DNA of 64,000 nt. It comes from Nonomuraea sp. PA05 (lineage in GTDB: Bacteria > Actinomycetota > Actinomycetes > Streptosporangiales > Streptosporangiaceae). Of the stretch, positions 56,520 to 64,000 are shown in pieces; the first letter of the stretch is position 1; the number at the start of each line of letters is the position of its first letter. The DNA lies in NCBI RefSeq assembly GCF_008086045.1, contig NZ_VSEY01000016.1:184432-248431 (forward strand). Reading direction: 5' to 3'. The notes under the pieces were generated by a model. The model had not been told where the DNA came from. It was given only the letters and a program-made list of their open reading frames with translations, and searched no databases. Both the position numbers and the translations under genes were made by a program.

Positions 56520-56561
56520 ACCGAAGACGCCTCCTCGTCTCAGCCCGGAGGCGTCTTCGGT
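56520..56561 (+). terminator. Strong terminator hairpin after the SnoaL-like gene
   Basis: Perfect 15-bp stem: ACCGAAGACGCCTCC (56520-56534) with GGAGGCGTCTTCGGT (56547-56561), 12-base loop. Confidence 0.75.
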
Positions 56562-56940
56562 AGGGCTGGCGCCTCCTGTGCGCGCTTTCCCGACCGCCCT
56601 GAGCGCCTGCAAAGGTTCTCACGAGGAAACGTCCGGGAACCGAAAGATGCGGATTGTGACGCTCGACGGGGTGCCGGCGAGCTCCTACCTGGGCGCCGCC
56701 TACCCGATCGGTATCTTCAGCATGTACCAAATGGTGTGGCCCCCTCTGTCTGAGAGGTGACGACGACTTCAGTGTCACCGACGAGCCGCACAACACCACA
56801 CCGGTCAATTCCGCCGACGCCCTCACCGATCCCGTAGAGGTCCCTCACGCGGCCCGGCTCGCACGTCTTCGAACTCGGCGTCGTCACCACAGGTCAGCGC
56901 TACTGGTAGTCGAGGATTTAACCTTCGTAGAAGAGGAGAA
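56562..56940. other. Gene-free stretch with short open frames
   Basis: A 37-codon frame at 56647-56760 starts MRIVTLDGVPASSYLGAAYP but has no recognised family. The rest has weak coding bias. An AGAGGAGAAA at 56931-56940 is a relict ribosome site of the broken NTF2-like gene that follows. Confidence 0.4.
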
Positions 56941-57314
56941 AGCGCGTCCACCATCAAGAGATCGGTCGTGCCTTCTGGCGTGCCGAAGAGTCGCGCGATG
57001 TCGACCGGATCCTGGAGTTCTTCACCGACGACGCCGTCTGGGAGGGCTCGGGAGTGACCCTCACCGGCCGTGAGCAGATCCGCGAGTACCACGCCAGGAG
57101 CGCCGCCGCGTACCCCGGACTCGAAGTGAGGGTTGGCCGGGTTCACGGTGACGACGACGTCGCGGCCCTGGAGCGGCACGCTCGGTTCACCGGGCCGTCG
57201 GGCGAGGTGGTCCCGCTGGACGGCGTCAACATCATGCGGCGCGAGGGTGACAAGATCGGCGCACTGACGGCTTACTGGCGTGAGTCCTGGTTACATCTGG
57301 ACCGAGGTCCTTGA
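56941..57314 (+). pseudogene. NTF2/SnoaL-like gene without start codon, fused out of frame to an SDR piece
   Basis: The frame encodes HQEIGRAFWRAEESRDVDRI and LEFFTDDAVWEGSGVTLTGR, a classic SnoaL-like beginning, then GPSGEVVPLDGVNIMRREGDKI. There is no ATG, GTG or TTG between the in-frame stop at 56928 and the domain, although AGAGGAG is in place. The tail YWRESW then runs into another gene's sequence. The first usable codon (GTG at 57054) would cut the domain in half. Confidence 0.65.
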
Positions 57315-57525
57315 TCGTGGTGCGGACGGGGACCGGGAGAAGTGGGAACCGATCTGGGGGCGCTACTGTCCGATGGAGCGCTGCGCGGAACCGTACGAGG
57401 TCGCGTCCGCCATCGCTTTCCTGGCCTCTGGCGGAGGCCCGTTCGTCACTGGCGCCGACCTCGCCGTGGACGGCGGGCTCACCTCGATGAGCCCGGACGG
57501 TCTGTCGGCGTACGAGTTCAGGCCA
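57280..57525 (+). pseudogene. C-terminal fragment of a short-chain dehydrogenase
   Basis: Reads SPGYIWTEVLD, then RCAEPYEVASAIAFLASGGG and PFVTGADLAVDGG: the C-terminal third of an SDR oxidoreductase. The Rossmann nucleotide site and YxxxK catalytic part are absent. It overlaps the end of the NTF2-like remnant in a different frame. Confidence 0.7.
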
Positions 57526-57648
57526 CGAGCGCTTTCGTCGACACCCACTTCCACCTCTGGGACATCGATCGCTTTGCTACCCGTGGCTCGCGGACGTGGG
57601 CAAGGCGGATCTCGTCGCCACCGTGCACGTCCAGGCCAGGAGCCTTAA
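57522..57648 (+). pseudogene. N-terminal fragment of an amidohydrolase, frameshifted
   Basis: Encodes AFVDTHFHLWDIDRF with the metal-binding HxH of PDC-lactonase-like amidohydrolases; after a frameshift near 57575 it continues YPWLADVGKADLVATVHVQA. It ends against the glyoxalase fragment on the other strand. Confidence 0.65.
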
Positions 57649-57854
57649 AAGGGTTCATCCGCGTCCCCGACCACGATAGTCGAGCCTTCAATGCTGACCT
57701 CGGCATGCGCGATTCGGCCTTGCGGGTGGGCAAGGCGAAACGACTCCTTGCCCCCGAATGCCTCAGCGTAGAACCGGATCGCCTCTGCGGCGCCGTCCAC
57801 CATGAGGTGCGGCACAGCGGCGTATCGGTAGCACTCGGGAACGGATGCCATCAC
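57645..57854 (-). pseudogene. Truncated VOC/glyoxalase-family protein (PhnB-like N-terminal half)
   Basis: 69 residues: YAAVPHLMVDGAAEAIRFYAEAFGG and AHAEVSIEGSTIVVGD are the first half of a PhnB-like VOC fold, normally about 130-160 aa. It stops at a TAA exactly where the amidohydrolase fragment begins. A half-fold is unlikely to be functional. Confidence 0.7.
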
Positions 57855-57909
57855 AGTGCTCCCTTCGAGAGGCGCTCACTGCTGAAGACCGTAGAAGCTC
57901 AGCCAAGGC

Positions 57910-57965
57910 TGAGGTCAAGTCAAGGATTCCTCAGTTGACCTCAACTCCACTTGAGCTCCTAGCGT
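57910..57965 (+). promoter_or_regulatory. MerR-like promoter with inverted repeat ahead of the F420-type gene
   Basis: TGAGGTCAA (57910-57918) and TTGACCTCA (57935-57943) are perfect inverted arms. A -35 TTGACC (57935-57940) and -10 TAGCGT (57960-57965) are 19 bases apart, and CTCAA/TTGAG (57940-57944, 57951-57955) sits in the spacer. No MerR gene is adjacent. Confidence 0.5.
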
Positions 57966-58000
57966 GGGCCGCAATCCCGACCCGAACGCTCAGGAGGATC

Positions 58001-58912
58001 ATGATGCGGATCAGCACCACCTTGCCCATGACGCAGGCCGGCGTGCCTGACATCGCGATGGCGCGACACCTTGAGGACCTCGGCTATGACGCGGTCAGCA
58101 TGGCCGATTTCATCGTGGGCGACGGGACGCCGAGCTTCGACGCCACCCTCGTTCTGGCGGCCGCCGCAACAGCGACCGACAAGATCGGGCTGGAGTTCGG
58201 CGTGCTCAGCCTCCCGCTGCACCCTACGGCCTGGGTCGCTGCGCAGATGCAGACCCTTCAGCATCTGTCAGGCAACCGAGTCGTCCTTGGCGTCGGAATC
58301 GGGGGTTTCCCGGGCTCGCCGTTCTGGCGCGCGGTCGGGGCGCCACTTCAGGGCAGGGGACGCTGGACGGATGCGGCCCTGCGCGCATTGCCTGGCCTCA
58401 TTCGCGGCGAGGCCACCAAGCTGGGCGAGGAAGAGATCACACTCGGCCCCGCCGCCCCGGTCCCGCCCATCCTCATCGGCGGGAACTCCGAGGCGGCGAT
58501 GCGCCGCGCAGTCCTTCACGGTGACGGTTGGGCGCCCTCCTTGATCAGCCCTGCGGCTCTGAGCAAGAAGGCGGCACGGCTACGTGAGATCGCCCATGAG
58601 CTCGGACGCCCGGTTCCGCCGATCTCCGTAGGAGGTCATGCGATTCTCGTCCACAACCCGGCCGCCATTGAATCCTTCACCCGCATCTTGGTGAACGTGC
58701 ATCGCATGGCGCCGGAGAAAGCCGCGGACGTACCGGTCACCGGCGGCCCAGAGCAGGTGGCGGAACGTCTCCACGCCTATGCGGAGGCCGGAGCCGACAT
58801 GGTCGGGCTCAGCCTGGACGGCGGAAACTGGACTCGGCAGGCAGAAACACTCGCAGAGGCCAGAACACAGCTGAGCCGTAGCCGGGGAACGTCTGCGCCC
58901 GGACGACCCTGA
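58001..58912 (+). CDS. LLM-class (luciferase-like) F420-dependent-type oxidoreductase
   Basis: 303 aa TIM-barrel protein. MRISTTLPMTQAGVPDIAMA, GYDAVSMADF, IGLEFGVLSLPLHPTAWVAA and LGVGIGGFPGSPFW fit the bacterial luciferase/F420-dependent family; GGNSEAAMRRAVLHGDGW is the usual C-terminal barrel loop. The cofactor (F420 or FMN) cannot be decided from sequence. AGGAGG before the ATG pair (58001, 58004) sets the start. It lies just after decayed genes and seems to be the only intact gene of that former group. Confidence 0.88.
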   Translation: MMRISTTLPMTQAGVPDIAMARHLEDLGYDAVSMADFIVGDGTPSFDATLVLAAAATATDKIGLEFGVLSLPLHPTAWVAAQMQTLQHLSGNRVVLGVGIGGFPGSPFWRAVGAPLQGRGRWTDAALRALPGLIRGEATKLGEEEITLGPAAPVPPILIGGNSEAAMRRAVLHGDGWAPSLISPAALSKKAARLREIAHELGRPVPPISVGGHAILVHNPAAIESFTRILVNVHRMAPEKAADVPVTGGPEQVAERLHAYAEAGADMVGLSLDGGNWTRQAETLAEARTQLSRSRGTSAPGRP

Positions 58913-59004
58913 TGGCGCTGCCCACCAACCCCACGCTGGCCGAAGCAGCCACCAGCATGCCTTCGACGAACCGGATCCGGAAGTACCTGAACGATACAGC
59001 CGCC

Positions 59005-59080
59005 TCAAGAACGGCCCTGGGTGGGGTTTCACGAGCGGGATTGAGCTGGAGTACAGCGACCATGGCGAAGATCGCTTCCC
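59005..59080 (+). repeat. Direct repeat, copy 1
   Basis: Shares 22 identical bases at its start (59005-59026, beginning TCAAGAACGGCC), then TTCACGAG and GAAGATCGCTTCCC (59067-59080), with a copy at 59994. A further GCGTGAC follows both. No coding function is seen; the stretch 58913-59177 has no gene. Confidence 0.75.
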
Positions 59081-59177
59081 TGATTCGCCTCCACTCGACA
59101 GCGTGACACCCGCCATGATGAACGAGCAGCCAGCCAGGTCAATCTCGATCGCCGTCCATACATCTGGAGATAGCTCG

Positions 59178-59789
59178 ATGCACTCCGCTGAGGTATTTCG
59201 GAGCATCCGGCTCGTCCTGCGTCAACGTGGCGAGCAGCAGGCCGACGCCGTAGCTGCCGAGCTAAGCTGGGCGCGGTCGGCCGCTCGTGGCGGGGACGGC
59301 GAGACGTACGAGGCCATCTGGGCTGTCGACGGCAACACAACATTCCGCTACGTGGAGGATGTGACGTCAGGCGAGGCTCTATGTCAGCTTCTGGGATCCG
59401 CGCGAGAGCCGGTGGCGGAGGCACTGCGACAGATCGAGTCCCGGCTCGACGCATGGACCCAGCGCGAGCTTCTGGAAGCGGTGAAGGCGGCTTCTACTCC
59501 GTACGAGATGGTGCAGGCTCTCTTCCGGCTGAGCCTCGGTGCTCCGATCACCCTCGATGACACCCATCTGGGTACGTTGTCGTTGAGGTTCGGCGCCGCG
59601 ATCGACGAAGCGGTACGTCATGAGCACCCGATGGTGCGAGCCGCAGCGGTGCGGGCCACTGCGTACATGGAATGGCCCGTACTGCGCCTCATCGTCCAGG
59701 AGGTCGCCGAGAGGGACTCCGACAGCAGAGTCGCGAAAGAGGCGAACCTTGTCCTTCAGGCCTTCGACCTCTTGGACCGTCACCGCTGA
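59178..59789 (+). CDS. Uncharacterised helical-repeat (HEAT-like) protein
   Basis: 203 aa. GGAG eight bases before the ATG at 59178 sets the start; frames upstream to 59103 have no ribosome site. The protein is almost all helical, with HEAT-like helix pairs at the end (EHPMVRAAAVRATAYMEWPV, DSDSRVAKEANLVLQAFDLL). There is no enzyme motif. Its codon use is less GC-biased than the core genes. It sits between two direct repeats, which suggests insertion as a unit. An immunity or scaffold role is only a guess. Confidence 0.7.
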   Translation: MHSAEVFRSIRLVLRQRGEQQADAVAAELSWARSAARGGDGETYEAIWAVDGNTTFRYVEDVTSGEALCQLLGSAREPVAEALRQIESRLDAWTQRELLEAVKAASTPYEMVQALFRLSLGAPITLDDTHLGTLSLRFGAAIDEAVRHEHPMVRAAAVRATAYMEWPVLRLIVQEVAERDSDSRVAKEANLVLQAFDLLDRHR

Positions 59790-59948
59790 CCTCTCCCGCT
59801 CACGACCGCAGTGGGCCGTCACCCGCACGCCAGATCACCTTGCCGCAACACCTCGGCATGTCCAGCGACGCGAACTTGCTCCTCCACCAGCACCCAGGCA
59901 CCTGCTCCGCCACTCCGAACCCGATTCACAAACCCCCCGAAACGACAA

Positions 59949-59981
59949 GATCCCGCCCGATCGCAACGATCAGACGGGATC
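59949..59981 (+). terminator. Terminator hairpin after the HEAT-like gene
   Basis: GATCCCG (59949-59955) pairs with CGGGATC (59975-59981), with an inner GATC/GATC pair. The gap 59790-59948 holds no recognised gene. Confidence 0.5.
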
Positions 59982-59993
59982 CCGCCGGCCGTT

Positions 59994-60070
59994 TCAAGAA
60001 CGGCCCTGGGTGGGGCGTTCACGAGTAGGCATGACCTGCGGTGGAGGTGGGGCCCGGAAGATCGCTTCCC
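59994..60070 (+). repeat. Direct repeat, copy 2
   Basis: Second copy of the 59005 repeat: 22 identical bases (59994-60015), TTCACGAG, and GAAGATCGCTTCCC at 60057-60070. The copies are 989 bases apart. Confidence 0.75.
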
Positions 60071-60177
60071 GGACGGCCAGTGATCGTTTCCTGAGCCGGG
60101 CGTGACCCGTGGGGCGGAATCAGTGCGGCTTGTGTCTTGGCCGGGTCGTCCGCCCACGGCCGTACCCGGACAACACT

Positions 60178-60218
60178 CCCCGCGCCGGCAAGTTCTGTCC
60201 GGACCTCACGGCGCGGGG
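60178..60218. terminator. Terminator hairpin after the anti-sigma gene
   Basis: CCCCGCGCCG (60178-60187) pairs perfectly with CGGCGCGGGG (60209-60218), just past the stop codon of the minus-strand gene ending at 60225. Confidence 0.6.
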
Positions 60219-60224
60219 TGTGAA

Positions 60225-60968
60225 TCAACTGCCGGGCGGTGGTGTGGCGTCGCCGATGTCGTTGGCCGAGGGGTCCGCCACGACCTTGCACGGCTCGATG
60301 GGCCCGGTCGTCAGCCGCCCGCTGAACTGCCAGGCGACCCCGGGACGCTCTACCGTGGGCGTGACCGGATTCTCCATGACCTCGATCATCGCGATCTGGC
60401 CCGGCTTGATGTGGCGGGGGTAGATGGTGATGCCATCTTGCGGGCGAATCGCCTGGTAAGAGATCGACTTTTGCAGTCTTTCCCGAAGCCTGGCCTGCGC
60501 GGCGGCATCGCTGCTCGACAGTTCTTCCTTGGTCGCGCTGAAGTCGTCGCCCTTGAGGAAGGGTGCCCGGGTGTTTCCGCAGCGCTTGCCGAGAGGCAGG
60601 TAGGTGATGTCAGCCGGCACACCCCAATCTGCCAGTTCCTTCTCAAGGTGCTCGGGGTCCCGGAAGTCGTAGATCTTGAGGTTGATCGATCCGTCCTGGT
60701 TCTTCGTCAGGGCGTACGCCGGCTCGGCGGAGCCGATCAGGGAAGGAACGGCCACGCCCGCCGCTACGACCGCCGCCACAACTGCGCCCATCGCGAGCCG
60801 CCGCCCGCTCAGGAGCGGCCGAGTGTGCCGACCGAACGGAAGCAACCTCTTCCAGCGCCGATCGCGCGGTGCCCCGGCCACCTCCTCAGCGAGCCGGATT
60901 CGTTGCCGGGCCAGGGAGTGGGGCGGCTCATGCTCCAGTTCCTTGATGAGCGTCTTCAATTCATCCAT
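60225..60968 (-). CDS. Putative anti-sigma factor / sigma-associated membrane protein
   Basis: 247 aa. The first 65 residues are hydrophilic and helical (MDELKTLIKELEHEPPHSLA, then RQRIRLAEEV), followed by one transmembrane helix (about 69-88) and an outside domain. This matches the CU044_5270-like proteins that accompany ECF factors. The start ATG at 60968 overlaps the sigma stop by eight bases. No zinc-binding HxxxCxxC motif is present. Anti-sigma action is inferred from context. Confidence 0.8.
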   Translation of the reverse strand: MDELKTLIKELEHEPPHSLARQRIRLAEEVAGAPRDRRWKRLLPFGRHTRPLLSGRRLAMGAVVAAVVAAGVAVPSLIGSAEPAYALTKNQDGSINLKIYDFRDPEHLEKELADWGVPADITYLPLGKRCGNTRAPFLKGDDFSATKEELSSSDAAAQARLRERLQKSISYQAIRPQDGITIYPRHIKPGQIAMIEVMENPVTPTVERPGVAWQFSGRLTTGPIEPCKVVADPSANDIGDATPPPGS

Positions 60969-61548
60969 GATCGTGCTCCTCCAACGGATTGACTCCACCC
61001 AGGGTGTGGCGGACCTTGCGCCGGGCCCGATTGAGTCGTGACTTGACCGTGCCGACCGGAATGTTGAGCGCGCGGGCCGCTTCCTCGTACGTCATGTCGC
61101 TCCAGGCGACCAGGAGCAGGACGTCCCTGTCGCCTCGCGACAGCAGCGCGAGCGCGTTCAGCAGGACCGTCCGCGACCCTTGAGCGGTCAGATCACGAAT
61201 GATCGCCTCTTCTGGTCCCTCAATGGGCTCGGCTGGACTCTGCCGCTCCAGCGCACGGTAGCGGCTGACCTCGGTCCGGCGGTGGCCGGTGATGAGCTTG
61301 GTGGCGATGCCCAGCAGCCAGGGCCGCGCATCGCGGTAGGAGATGTCGTACGCGTGGCGCCTGCGAAAGGCGATCAGGAACGTCTCTCCGACGAGGTCCT
61401 CGGTGAGTTCGGGGCCGAGCCGGAAGGAGATGTACCTGTAAAGCGTTGCGGCGTAGCGGTCGAACAGGGCGGCGAACTTCTCCGGATCATCGAGGGAACT
61501 TGTGATGATCTCGGAGTCCACCACCAGTGGTGACGTGTCGGTCACCAT
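60961..61548 (-). CDS. ECF RNA polymerase sigma factor
   Basis: 195 aa from the ATG at 61548; an ATG at 61590 would add 14 residues. Region 2 includes FAALFDRYAATLYRYISFRL and LTEDLVGETFLIAFRRRH; region 4 has LLSRGDRDVLLLVAWSDMTY and EEAARALNIPVGTVKSRLNRARRKVR. It is followed by an overlapping membrane-partner gene. A weak -10-like AAAATAGAT precedes the 61548 start, so a leaderless message is possible. Confidence 0.9.
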   Translation of the reverse strand: MVTDTSPLVVDSEIITSSLDDPEKFAALFDRYAATLYRYISFRLGPELTEDLVGETFLIAFRRRHAYDISYRDARPWLLGIATKLITGHRRTEVSRYRALERQSPAEPIEGPEEAIIRDLTAQGSRTVLLNALALLSRGDRDVLLLVAWSDMTYEEAARALNIPVGTVKSRLNRARRKVRHTLGGVNPLEEHDHG

Positions 61549-61971
61549 AGATGATCTATTTTCAGCACTGGGCCCCCTTCGAGATGTCATCTGTGTCTTG
61601 TCACAAGAGCCTTAAGTGTTCACGGGCATCTGCTGCTGGTTGATCGTCGGTGCCGTTGCTGAGGCCCTGAAGGGACCTTGCAGTCTTTGAGGTCAGCAAT
61701 GCCATGACGCCTGGCGGCACACAGGGCAGCGCAGAGTGAGTGGTTGTCGAGCCATCCAGCGGGTCTGTAGTCGCACAGGGACGGTTGTGCTCGGTGATGG
61801 AAGGACCGATTGCAGAGGTGTCTCTTCACGCGAGCCGTGAAGCCATCTACAGTTACGTTTTGCATGCATTATGTGACTCTTTGTAGTTGCAGATTCTGCA
61901 GGTTACGCACGGCGCCAGTACGGGGAGGTCGGGCATGACGTTGGGCGAAGCATCCCTGCTGGAGCAGCCGG
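61549..61971. other. Gene-free stretch between the sigma gene and IS debris
   Basis: No credible gene was found. Short minus-strand frames (for example 61620-61865) show no family. The composition is visibly less GC-rich than elsewhere, as expected for the sigma promoter and for sequence next to insertion elements. Confidence 0.4.
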
Positions 61972-62073
61972 CTGCGGATCCGCGCACAACTTGAGTCATT
62001 GCGTGAGCAGGTGGCGGCCTTGGAAGAGCGGCTGAGCGACCTAGTGGCCCGTCACGCAACCTTGGCCGGGTGA
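61972..62073 (+). pseudogene. Coiled-coil C-terminal gene fragment
   Basis: A 33-codon frame ends QLESLREQVAALEERLSDLV, then ARHATLAG and TGA. The heptad pattern is clear, but no start or upstream domain survives. It resembles tails of DNA-binding or IS helper proteins. It abuts the degenerate IS630 copy. Confidence 0.4.
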
Positions 62074-62077
62074 CTGG

Positions 62078-62954
62078 TCAAGCTTCGGATGGTGAGCTGG
62101 CAGCGAAGCTGGTCTTGGGGTGGGCACTAGCGTTACGCCAGCGGACGTAGCCGATCGCCGCGTTCTGCTCCTCGTGGGTGCGGTGGTCGGTGCCGTTGAG
62201 GGCGTAGTAGCGCAGCGCGGCGAACTCGGACTCGATCCAATTCAGCCACGAGCCGTAGGTGGGTAGGAACACCAGCTCGATGTCGTGCTCGGCGGCCCAG
62301 GAGCGGACCTGAGGATGCTTGTGCGGCGTATAGTTGTCCATGATCACTTACAGCCTCCCGCCGGGCCACCGCGAGCGCAGGGCCTCGATAAAAGGACAAG
62401 AACTCCCGCCACCGCTTGCGCCGGCGGATGCGGTAGTACAACCGGCCGGTGGCCAGGTCGAGTGCGGCGATCATCTGCATCACGCCGTGATAGCGGTGGT
62501 AGGTGGCGCGTAGCCGGACCGGGCTTTTCGCCGGTCGCCACCGTTTGCCCGTGCGGGGCATCAGTTTCAGCGGGCCGAACTCATCAACGCAGATCACCCT
62601 CCCATCGGTGGGCGGGTAATCGTATAGCTCCAGCACGCGCTGCATCTTGGCGATGAACTGGGGGTCGTTGGACGCCTTCCAGGTCGTGGTGGTCTGCCAG
62701 CTCACTCCGTCCTTGCGGAGGATGCGCCGCAGGTGCTCGCGACTGAGCGTGGCCACCACACCGCGGGCGACCAGGTGCTCGGCCAGAGTACGCAGGCTCC
62801 AGGTGGACTGGCCGCAGATACCCCATCCGGCGGGAACCGTCCGGGCGATCAGGCAGATGTGCTCGCGCGTCTGTTCACTGATCGCCGCCGGCCGGCTTCC
62901 GCTCCATGGGTCCAGCGCGTCGAACGGCCCCGCCGGGGGTTGGATCGAGGTTGC
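62078..62954 (-). pseudogene. Degenerate IS630-family transposase
   Basis: The parts encode PAAISEQTREHICLIARTVP, LRRILRKDGVSWQTTTTWKA, VCVDEFGPL (first Asp), MDNYTPHKHP (second Asp) and YGSWLNWIESEF (Glu), the DDE triad of IS630 elements. Three lesions break it: the N-terminal helix-turn-helix is missing upstream of an in-frame TGA (62957-62955), a run of four T on the coding strand shifts the frame at 62393-62390, and a TAA replaces TAC at 62350-62348. Upstream of it the second element begins. It cannot make an active transposase. Confidence 0.85.
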
Positions 62955-62992
62955 TCAACCATCCGTCCGGCCCCGGCGAGGTCGTGGTCAGT

Positions 62993-64000
62993 ATGCGCCC
63001 TCCTGTCGTGTTCGCCAATGCTCCGGCCGCGTCGATCGAGCACTTGCAGGCGGAGTTACGCGGTCGCTGGCGGCAGGCGCCGCGGGCGGTGATGGTGCTG
63101 TTGTCGCTGCACGGGCTGCCGGCGGCACAGATCGCTGACCTGCTCGGTTACGACCCGGGCACGGTGCGCCGCTGGATCGAGCGCTTCAACCGGCTGGGAG
63201 TCGCCGGCCTGGCCGACCGTCCCCGTCCTGGACGTCCGCGGCGGGGTGGCCGGCGGCTGGTGCAGCGCATCGCCGCGCTGCTGGCCCGGCCGGGACCGTG
63301 GACGAGCCCCAGGTTGTGGCGGCGGCTGAACCGGCCCGCCTTGAGCAAGCGCACCCTGTATCGGCGGGTGGCCATCTGGCGGCGGCCGAAGCTGATCGCC
63401 AAAGGTGACCCGGACCGCTGGCGGATCCTCCTTGATGTCAGCGCCCGGCTCCGTGCGCTGCCGCGCGGGGCGATGGTGTGGGCCGCCGATAAGACCCACG
63501 TGCACTGGCTGCCGCACGTCCGGGCGAGCTGGACGTTGCGCACGCACCGCCCAGAGGTTCCCACGCCGGGCAAGAACCGGCAGGTCACCGTGCTGGGTGC
63601 GCTGGAGATGACCACCGGGCAGTGGGTGTATCGGCTGGGCCGCCGGCGCGCAGCCGACTTCCTGCTCCTGCTCGATCTGGTGCTGGCCGCGTTCCCGGCC
63701 GCTCCGGCAGTCGTGGTGATCTGCGATAACGACAGCATCCACCACGCCAAGGCCGTCACCGCCTACCTGGCCGAGCATCCTCGTCTGGAGCTGCTGTACG
63801 GAGCGCGCTACAGCCCACACGACAACCCGGTCGAACGCGTCTGGGCGGCACTGAAGGCGTTCATCGCCAACACCGCCGTCACCTGGCCCGGCCGCCTCAG
63901 ACAGATCCGCGCCTTCTTCCGCGCCCGCTCACCCGACCAGCTCCTGACCGCCGCGATCCCCGAGGCCAGTCCCTGGCTCCCCGCCGGTTACAAGCGGAAT
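62993..64000 (+). CDS. IS630-family transposase (C-terminus beyond window edge)
   Basis: 336 codons are visible from the ATG at 62993 with no stop by base 64000. N-terminal helix-turn-helix: LPAAQIADLLGYDPGTVRRW and IERFNRLGVAGLADRPRPGR. DDE domain: WAADKTHVHW, VVICDNDSIHHAK and YSPHDNPVERVW hold the D, D and E. It appears intact as far as it goes. It differs from the degenerate copy next to it (different DDE context), so it is not a simple duplicate. An in-frame GTG at 63008 is an alternative start. Confidence 0.9.
   Translation, partial: MRPPVVFANAPAASIEHLQAELRGRWRQAPRAVMVLLSLHGLPAAQIADLLGYDPGTVRRWIERFNRLGVAGLADRPRPGRPRRGGRRLVQRIAALLARPGPWTSPRLWRRLNRPALSKRTLYRRVAIWRRPKLIAKGDPDRWRILLDVSARLRALPRGAMVWAADKTHVHWLPHVRASWTLRTHRPEVPTPGKNRQVTVLGALEMTTGQWVYRLGRRRAADFLLLLDLVLAAFPAAPAVVVICDNDSIHHAKAVTAYLAEHPRLELLYGARYSPHDNPVERVWAALKAFIANTAVTWPGRLRQIRAFFRARSPDQLLTAAIPEASPWLPAGYKRN

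Larger units (their letters stand above)
62078..64000. mobile_element. Two abutting IS630-family elements
   Basis: A degenerate minus-strand copy (to about 62954) meets a plus-strand, different IS630-family copy (from about 62960) that continues past the window. Terminal inverted repeats and TA target duplications could not be fixed because the right end is outside the window. Confidence 0.7.

Noticed and set aside
1..64000. tRNA, rRNA and CRISPR loci
   Set aside because: No cloverleaf with a TTCGANNC-type arm, no rRNA-like sequence and no spaced repeats were noticed by eye; a tRNAscan-type search would be decisive.

Overview
The window is very GC-rich DNA with strong third-position G/C bias, many GTG starts, rare TTA codons, a mycothiol-dependent-isomerase-type gene, an F420-type luciferase-fold gene, many ECF sigma factors and one-component regulators, and an actinobacterial PMT/rsmI/metG neighbourhood. 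This fits a filamentous actinomycete, most likely Nonomuraea or another Streptosporangiales member. The genus is inference; the phylum is secure.

Left core-like block (1-10.2 kb): metG (cut by the window edge), a family 2 glycosyltransferase, a polytopic sugar-transferase-like protein, and two paralogous protein O-mannosyltransferase genes flanking rsmI. Together they suggest polyprenyl-phosphate-sugar synthesis feeding protein O-mannosylation at the membrane. Accessory block (10.2-31.8 kb): small divergent regulator/target pairs (MerR/MBL hydrolase, MerR/TmrB-like NTPase, YCII/ECF sigma, Lrp/DUF2000, TetR/monooxygenase-like), a Cmx-type chloramphenicol-efflux gene behind an attenuator with a nine-codon leader peptide, proline iminopeptidase, a secreted Pro-rich repeat protein, an unusual protein with an Lsr2-like DNA-binding motif between two copies of one domain, a P450 and a D-aminoacylase. 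Signalling and metabolite block (32-51.6 kb): a secreted rhamnogalacturonan lyase behind LacI-like operators, a cobalamin-binding protein carrying the CarH photoreceptor signature and translationally coupled to a PAS-GAF-PP2C phosphatase, a SigE-type sigma and its partner, a compact RiPP locus (double-glycine precursor, ATP-grasp ligase, PpiC-like maturation protein), an ArsR/MFS pair, a TetR/ABC exporter, a CPBP protease, a two-component system and an imine-reductase-like enzyme with a MerR regulator.

Right, less stable block (51.6-64 kb): a secreted M23 peptidase, a MarR/epoxide-hydrolase/SnoaL unit and an F420-type enzyme, separated by decayed gene pieces (NTF2-like, SDR, amidohydrolase, glyoxalase, a frameshifted tail, a coiled-coil tail), a roughly 76-bp direct repeat bracketing a small helical-repeat gene, a sigma/anti-sigma pair, and two abutting IS630-family elements, one degenerate and one running off the right edge.

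The most promising systems are the candidate graspetide locus (38.5-40.8 kb), whose precursor gene lies between two strong hairpins; the B12-photosensor-like/phosphatase pair (34.4-37.05 kb); the attenuator of the efflux gene (16.2 kb); and the Lsr2-motif duplicated-domain protein (24.2 kb). No rRNA, tRNA or CRISPR array was seen. Starts were moved from the longest reading frame wherever a ribosome binding site, family length or overlap supported it.
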